Shown here piece after piece: positions 28,297 to 32,676 of a stretch of DNA of 32,676 nucleotides. The notes beneath the pieces are model-generated. The model was given only the letters and a program-made list of their open reading frames with translations. It was not told the DNA's origin and did not search any database. Position 1 is the stretch's first letter, and each line of letters begins with the position of its first letter. This stretch comes from an uncultured Silvanigrella sp. (GTDB taxonomy: Bacteria; Bdellovibrionota_B; Oligoflexia; Silvanigrellales; Silvanigrellaceae): the NCBI GenBank assembly GCA_903933385.1, contig CAIZJW010000208.1, positions 1 through 32,676 of the forward strand, given 5' to 3'. Position numbers and translations under genes: made by a program.

Positions 28297-29472
28297 GTGA
28301 CGCAACTGCTAAGAGAAATCGACGATATCACGCTGGAGCGGCTCGCTCGATGCCTACAGTCTGGAGAGTTGGTCTCTTTTCCAACCGAAACTGTTTATGG
28401 CTTGGGGGCGCATGCAGGTTTAGCTGCAGCTGTCGGAAGGATTTTTGAGGTTAAAGGCCGGCCAGCTCAAGATCCATTGATTGTCCACTGCTCATCGTTT
28501 GAGCAGACAAAAAGATACATTTCGTCGAACGCCTCAGTTTGGCAGCGTTTGGTCCATGAGGCGTTAGGTCGCACTTTTTGGCCAGGACCTTTGACTTTGA
28601 TTTTGCCGTGTCATCAGGAAAAAATTGTTTCTGCAGTGACAGCAGGAACTGGGTGGGTTGGGTTGCGCTGTCCCAATCATGCAATCGCACTTCGGTTTCT
28701 GGAGATGTGTGATTGCCCCGTTGCGGCTCCAAGCGCCAATCTCTTTGGTCATGTGAGTCCAACAACAGCTCAACACGTCTATGACGATTTTCCGCTTGTG
28801 GATAACTTGTGGATAATTGATGGTGGCGCCTGTGGATTCGGAATTGAGTCAACGGTTCTTCGTGTTAATGCAGATAATACTCTCGATATTCTGCGTCGAG
28901 GCGGTGTTGGTCGTGATGCTATTGTTAAGTGCTTGATAGACTTTCAACTCCTTCATAATGAAATTGAAGCCAAAGAATGTGTGCGGGTTGTTGAACGATA
29001 CGTTTCTCCGAAAGCTCAACTGACTCCGATGTTGTCTCCTGGTCAGTTGCTTGTGCACTACGCGCCGCGATTATTCACTCAGATGATTGAATGGTCGAGT
29101 GATCTAGAGGGTGTTGGGGATTTTAGCCTCGTCTCCTCAGAGCAGATGAGGAAAACAATATTAATTGATTTTTTTGGGCAATTTTCAGTGCTGTCTGGGC
29201 TCGTCGGCGTATATCGCGATTTGTCTCAGTCGGGATCGTCTGAAGAGGCCGTTCACGACCTATTTTCTGCGCTACGATGGGCAGAAAGTCATGGTTTGGG
29301 AGATGATTTACATTGGCAAATTTGGATTTTTAATCCAAAAAATATTGAACTAATGAAATCTAATGAGATCTTTCTTGCAATGTCTGACCGAGTTTATCGA
29401 GCTTCTTCAGGCAGAAGTATGGCGCTAAAATTCAAACCAGATTTTGGTCAAGTTTTCTCTTCAGCTCGTTGA
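28297..29472 (+). CDS. threonylcarbamoyl-AMP synthase, long Sua5 type
   Basis: 391 aa. It makes L-threonylcarbamoyladenylate from threonine, bicarbonate and ATP, the first step of the t6A37 modification of ANN-decoding tRNAs. The YrdC domain (~1-210) has LVSFPTETVYGLGA, KGRPAQDPLIVH, APSANLFGHVSPTTA and GFGIESTVL; the C-terminal Sua5 domain begins near LSPGQLLVHYAPR. GTG start with GGAG 7 nt upstream. It sits between the origin and dnaA, an uncommon position. Its coding sequence contains two exact DnaA boxes at 28797-28816. The 3' end overlaps the convergent dnaA gene by 41 nt. Confidence 0.95.
   Translation: MTQLLREIDDITLERLARCLQSGELVSFPTETVYGLGAHAGLAAAVGRIFEVKGRPAQDPLIVHCSSFEQTKRYISSNASVWQRLVHEALGRTFWPGPLTLILPCHQEKIVSAVTAGTGWVGLRCPNHAIALRFLEMCDCPVAAPSANLFGHVSPTTAQHVYDDFPLVDNLWIIDGGACGFGIESTVLRVNADNTLDILRRGGVGRDAIVKCLIDFQLLHNEIEAKECVRVVERYVSPKAQLTPMLSPGQLLVHYAPRLFTQMIEWSSDLEGVGDFSLVSSEQMRKTILIDFFGQFSVLSGLVGVYRDLSQSGSSEEAVHDLFSALRWAESHGLGDDLHWQIWIFNPKNIELMKSNEIFLAMSDRVYRASSGRSMALKFKPDFGQVFSSAR
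28797..28816 (+). promoter_or_regulatory. two exact DnaA boxes inside the sua5 coding sequence
   Basis: TGTGGATAA occurs at 28797-28805 and again at 28808-28816, both in the same orientation and 11 bp apart, about one helical turn. A degenerate third copy, TGTGGATTC, is at 28831-28839. The 11-bp repeat matches the spacing of the pair at 28243 and 28254 in the origin region. The codons used (VDNLWIIDG) are ordinary, so the match could partly be codon-driven. Confidence 0.6.
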
Positions 29473-31036
29473 CTATTGCTCTTGTTGAAGCGTCCTTTTC
29501 GATAAGGTCTTTGACCTTTTCAACGGCATGCATGACGGTTGTGTGGTTTTTCCGCCCAAATGCTTCGGCAATTTCTGTTGTCGCCGACCCTAATAACTCA
29601 CGACTTAAATACATTGCGATATGTCGAGGGACCACAAGCCTCTGTGAGCGATCTGAAGACATTAATTCCGTTAATTTGATGCCAAAATGAGACGCGACTG
29701 CCTTTTGAATTGTGTTGAGGTCGAGCGATTGAGTCGGAATCCGAATCATGCGTCGTAAGTGCGAATTGGTCGATTCAATAGACGGTGGTGCGCCGGTCAT
29801 TGATTGCGTCATGGCAAGATTATTAAGTATGCCCTGTATTTCACGTACGTTTGATTTCACGTGCGTTGCAATGTGCATCACGACATCGCGAGTTAATTTC
29901 AAATTGAGAGCTCTTGCTTTTGATTCAATGATTGCCACTCGGTCTTCAAAGCCAGGCGGCTCAATGTCGGCAATAAGGCCCTGAAGAAATCGGCTTTTTA
30001 AGCGCTCTTCAATATTTGGAATGTCTTTAGGATATTTATCGCTTGTGATTACAATCTGTTTTCGTTTTTGAAAAAGATCGTTAAAGGTGTGAAAAAATTC
30101 GAGTTGGGTTGAATCCTTGCTTTCAAGGAACTGAATATCATCAACTAACAACACATCTACGTGGTTGTACTTATTTCTAAATGCTTCCTGTTTGTAGAAA
30201 CGGATCGCTTGAATCAATTCGTTCATATAATCCACACTGGTGACATATTTGATGTTCCAGTTCGGATGTTGCTTGAGAATTTCGTTGCCCACCGAATGCA
30301 AAAGGTGGGTTTTTCCTAGGCCCGTTGCACCGTAGATAAACACAGGATTTGTTAAATTACCTGGATTTTTGGCGATTGATTCGCAAGCGGAATATGCAAT
30401 AAGGTTGCTTTGACCGCGCACAAATGTTGAAAAGTTGAGTTCGGAATTGAGAGAACGTGTGGACTCCTGGGCTGGAGTTGCTTTCGCTTCGAAATCATCA
30501 GCGAGAGAAATGGGTGTGACGTTCATTTGGGTTGACATTTGATTAATGTTTTTTGAAGCCTGAAGGGTTGAGATTTTAGGCTTCAAATTATCTTTGGGTG
30601 CAGTCATTGAGCTCGTGCCCAATTGTTCGAGAGTTGCATCGTTGCGAGAGGTTTTTACACTTTTTTCTGTTTTTCTTGGCGAAGCTTTCTTTTGACTGTC
30701 CTCGGGGGTGTCAAACAATGAGGGAGTTTCGCTCGTTTTCGATGTTTTGCTACGCTTGGGTTGTGGTGTGATTGAGTCCGAGTCGGAGCGAATATAAAAT
30801 TCGATATTCGGCCCCCAAACGTCCTTTGCGACCTCAATAATATCGTTCATTTTTGCGCTAATAATAAGATTGCCATGAAACTGACTTTTGCAGTCAGCTA
30901 TCACAGTTTGGCCGTCAAATTTGACGGGGACAACTTGGTTGGCAATTGAGTGAGCAACACTGTCTCCGAGTCCGAGCGACTTGAGTCTTAATTTGAGTTT
31001 TTCAAAGAAGACTTCCGATTTTTCGATTGTCGCCAT
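29432..31036 (-). CDS. dnaA: chromosomal replication initiator protein DnaA
   Basis: 534 aa from ATG 31036. DnaA binds DnaA boxes, opens the origin and loads the helicase. Domain I (~1-85) is recognisable but divergent; a long Ser/Thr/Lys-rich linker spans ~85-200; the AAA+ domain has Walker A GATGLGKT (236-243) and Walker B DVLLVDDIQF (294 onward); domain IV ends in the DNA-binding signature EIAEAFGRKNHTTVMHAVEKV. The frame is open to TTG 31123 and has another ATG at 31078; 31036 is chosen because domain I then begins at the usual distance, although no strong Shine-Dalgarno is seen at any of them. It points toward the origin and is convergent with sua5, overlapping it by 41 nt. Confidence 0.95.
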   Translation of the reverse strand: MATIEKSEVFFEKLKLRLKSLGLGDSVAHSIANQVVPVKFDGQTVIADCKSQFHGNLIISAKMNDIIEVAKDVWGPNIEFYIRSDSDSITPQPKRSKTSKTSETPSLFDTPEDSQKKASPRKTEKSVKTSRNDATLEQLGTSSMTAPKDNLKPKISTLQASKNINQMSTQMNVTPISLADDFEAKATPAQESTRSLNSELNFSTFVRGQSNLIAYSACESIAKNPGNLTNPVFIYGATGLGKTHLLHSVGNEILKQHPNWNIKYVTSVDYMNELIQAIRFYKQEAFRNKYNHVDVLLVDDIQFLESKDSTQLEFFHTFNDLFQKRKQIVITSDKYPKDIPNIEERLKSRFLQGLIADIEPPGFEDRVAIIESKARALNLKLTRDVVMHIATHVKSNVREIQGILNNLAMTQSMTGAPPSIESTNSHLRRMIRIPTQSLDLNTIQKAVASHFGIKLTELMSSDRSQRLVVPRHIAMYLSRELLGSATTEIAEAFGRKNHTTVMHAVEKVKDLIEKDASTRAIVNELKRKLDQNLV

Positions 31037-31123
31037 ACTGTTTACTCGTGCTCGACTTTCTGTTTCTGACTTTGGCATTGAGGGCCGGATTGTGCAGAGG
31101 GTCTGGTTGGAGGTCAAGTCCAA

Positions 31124-31402
31124 ATGGGAAAACTTCTTATCTGGTTTGGTATTTTGTACGGAAATTTGGTTGCTCTTGTTGGTTTAGCAGTTATTACGAT
31201 CTGGTGGACGAAGGAGTCTTCTGGACGGCAATTTTGCCAAGCGTTTGGGCTGGGTTTGACGGGTTGTCGGAGTCTGCTGTTGATTTTGGATTTTGTCGTT
31301 ATGGGCACGGCCACTTTTTTGAGCTTTCGGAGAATGTCGACGGCTCGTAAAAACCTGGACAATCATTCTTCGACCCGCTCTGGAGATGGAACCGACCGAT
31401 GA
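31124..31402 (+). CDS. small membrane protein upstream of atpB
   Basis: 92 aa with two probable membrane helices (~5-27 and ~47-68) and a polar, charged C-terminus. ATG 31124 has GGAGGT 9 nt upstream. Its stop overlaps the ATG of the next gene (ATGA at 31399-31402), so the pair is coupled. Short two-helix proteins of AtpI/AtpZ type stand in this position ahead of atpB in many ATP synthase operons and are thought to assist c-ring assembly or Mg2+ uptake; the position suggests a similar part, but I see no clear sequence signature. Confidence 0.6.
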   Translation: MGKLLIWFGILYGNLVALVGLAVITIWWTKESSGRQFCQAFGLGLTGCRSLLLILDFVVMGTATFLSFRRMSTARKNLDNHSSTRSGDGTDR

Positions 31403-31659
31403 GTTTGTGGTTTTTTCTTTTGGCCGCCGTGAGTTCTGGGTTATTTGTAGGTTGGGGTCTGTTTATGCAGGTTGCTGCCATCGTCCGACAAAAGCGGTCG
31501 TTTGTCGGATTTGTTGCAAAATTTCTTGGGCTTGGACCCTTTTTTTGGGCTCTCTATGCAGGCCGCGAAAATTTAACCCTGCTCATTATAACTTTTTTCA
31601 TTTCTCTCGCTGGCTTCCTGGTTGTGCTCACCCTTGCACGAGACAGGCTTCTGCGTTAG
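31399..31659 (+). CDS. small two-helix membrane protein, possibly AtpI/AtpR-like
   Basis: 86 aa, with helices at ~3-27 and ~58-80 and a basic patch (VRQKRSF) between them. The pattern, an N-terminal Gly-containing helix, a basic loop and a final LAGFLVVLTLARDR, is reminiscent of the AtpI and N-ATPase AtpR groups, which sit ahead of atpB. This is a resemblance by eye, not a proven family match. It starts inside the stop of the preceding gene by 4 nt, and atpB follows after 53 nt. Confidence 0.6.
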   Translation: MSLWFFLLAAVSSGLFVGWGLFMQVAAIVRQKRSFVGFVAKFLGLGPFFWALYAGRENLTLLIITFFISLAGFLVVLTLARDRLLR

Positions 31660-31712
31660 GAACCCCACGCTGTTTGAAGACTGTATTTAACCCCCGCATC
31701 AAGGGATACATC

Positions 31713-32564
31713 ATGAGTCGCTTGGCCTGCGCGTGTCTTAATCTTTCCATTGTGTTTTTACTTGTTGCTGTGAGTTCTGCAGCCCTTGCCGCTGGCGGAA
31801 GCCTCACAATTGTTTCTTGGTATGCAGTGGTTGCCGAATACCTTCGCGAAACCTTTGCCATCGGCCTCGACCTAGCGATTGTGAGTGAAGCTGTTTCCTC
31901 TGCCGCTGCATTTTTGGTGGTGACAGCTGTTGGATTACTCGCTGGTTTTTATCGATTGAAGCCCGAGTCAATGTCCGATGATGAAATCCTTCCACCGAAG
32001 GCATTTGGATTTAAGGCTTTTGTTGAACTCTGTTGGGGTGTAATCAGCAGCACTCTTGAGAAGATTGTCGGCGAGAAGGCTTGGACGCACTACGCATCTC
32101 TTCTTGGTGGAACGTTCTTTTTTATTATCTGCGCAAATCTTTCTGGTCTGGTCCCCGGTTTTCCGCCGGCAACTGAATATATAAATCAGAACGCTTCGAT
32201 GGCTATTATCATCTTTTTGGCATTCAACTATGTTGGTTTGAAACATGGTGGCTTGAATTATATCAAACACCTTTGCGGCCCAGTGCTGTTTCTTGCCCCA
32301 ATTATGTTCGTCATTGAGTTGATTGCACTCCTCGCTCGCCCTGTTTCATTGAGTTTGCGTCTTTATGGAAACGTCTCTGGGGACCACATGGTTTTCAACG
32401 TGTTTTCCACACTCATGCGCGATTTTAATGTTCCCTTTTTACCGGTCCCTGGCGCACTATTGACCTTTGGTCTTTTGGTCGCGTGCCTTCAGGCCTTTAT
32501 TTTTATGACCTTGAGTTCGGTTTACGTGCGTCTCTCTCTTGATACGGCCCATCACGATCACTGA
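31713..32564 (+). CDS. atpB: F-type ATP synthase subunit a
   Basis: 283 aa. Subunit a forms the proton half-channels against the c-ring in the F0 sector. The essential arginine is R216 in SLSLRLYGN, followed by V-S-G-D-H, and Q260 lies in the last helix (LQAFIFMTLSSVYV). Several membrane helices are clear. The first ~27 residues look like a cleavable signal peptide (LSIVFLLVAVSSAALA-A), which E. coli subunit a does not have. ATG 31713 has AAGGG 7 nt upstream; a much longer frame from 31386 would overlap the preceding gene and is rejected. The rest of the operon lies beyond the window. Confidence 0.94.
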   Translation: MSRLACACLNLSIVFLLVAVSSAALAAGGSLTIVSWYAVVAEYLRETFAIGLDLAIVSEAVSSAAAFLVVTAVGLLAGFYRLKPESMSDDEILPPKAFGFKAFVELCWGVISSTLEKIVGEKAWTHYASLLGGTFFFIICANLSGLVPGFPPATEYINQNASMAIIIFLAFNYVGLKHGGLNYIKHLCGPVLFLAPIMFVIELIALLARPVSLSLRLYGNVSGDHMVFNVFSTLMRDFNVPFLPVPGALLTFGLLVACLQAFIFMTLSSVYVRLSLDTAHHDH

Positions 32565-32574
32565 GAGATTTCAC

Positions 32575-32676
32575 GTGAATTGGTTCTTGTGTATCGCGCG
32601 TAGCTTCCGCCATGCTATCGGCCCTCGTCGTTTGGCCAGAGCTACACAAAGCGCATTGGTTTGTCCTCAGGGCAAA
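32575..32676 (+). CDS. possible start of a partial ORF after atpB
   Basis: A GTG at 32575, 10 nt after the atpB stop, opens a frame to the window edge (34 codons). The residues so far are basic and show no subunit c or b signature, and the upstream Shine-Dalgarno (GAG) is weak. A neighbouring frame is also open to the edge. The next ATP synthase gene may begin here or just outside. Confidence 0.2.
   Translation, partial: MNWFLCIARSFRHAIGPRRLARATQSALVCPQGK

Overview
The window carries the replication-origin neighbourhood and adjoining housekeeping operons of a Gram-negative bacterium. An outer membrane is implied by a Tol envelope operon, a Kdo-transferase-like enzyme, a probable beta-barrel protein and two lipoproteins. 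REC-TPR and PilZ proteins, a PduO-type cobalamin adenosyltransferase and the origin organisation would fit a Bdellovibrionota/deltaproteobacteria-like lineage, but that placement is inference. No insertion sequence, phage gene, CRISPR array or rRNA was seen.

Layout from left to right. 1-469: weak coding potential and two small stem-loops. 479-1228: PilZ protein (+). 1247-1331: tRNA-Leu(UAG) (-). 1397-2659: exported, probable outer-membrane protein (-). 2829-4729: receiver-TPR protein and a lipoprotein, translationally coupled (+). 4744-6948: SNF2-type helicase with a HARP-like N-terminal region (-). 7110-7745: FAH-family hydrolase (+). 7723-14045: a long minus-strand operon accA-cmk-tolQ-tolR-tolA-tolB-cobalamin adenosyltransferase. 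14138-18315: citrate synthase, WaaA-like transferase and RNase G/E (+). 18260-19114: RdgB-like pyrophosphatase (-). 19292-19371: a large imperfect palindrome. 19404-27805: the minus-strand series dnaN-gyrB-gyrA-lipoprotein-transaldolase. 27806-28296: the probable chromosome origin. 28297-29472: Sua5-type threonylcarbamoyl-AMP synthase (+). 29432-31036: dnaA (-). 31124 onward: two small membrane proteins and atpB (+), the start of an F-type ATP synthase operon that runs out of the window.

The replication genes make up the most unusual part. dnaN, gyrB and gyrA lie left of the origin and point away from it, as expected for co-directional replication. dnaA lies on the other side, beyond sua5, and points toward the origin, so it would meet the replication fork head-on. 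recF, which often sits between dnaN and gyrB, is missing; that place holds a 124-nt gap with three small hairpins. DnaA-box-like 9-mers crowd the 490-bp non-coding stretch, overlap the likely sua5 promoter, and occur as two exact copies inside the sua5 coding sequence.

Most start codons were moved from the longest open frame to the start supported by a Shine-Dalgarno sequence or by family length; the reasons are given per gene. Family assignments are from motif recognition by eye; no database search was run.
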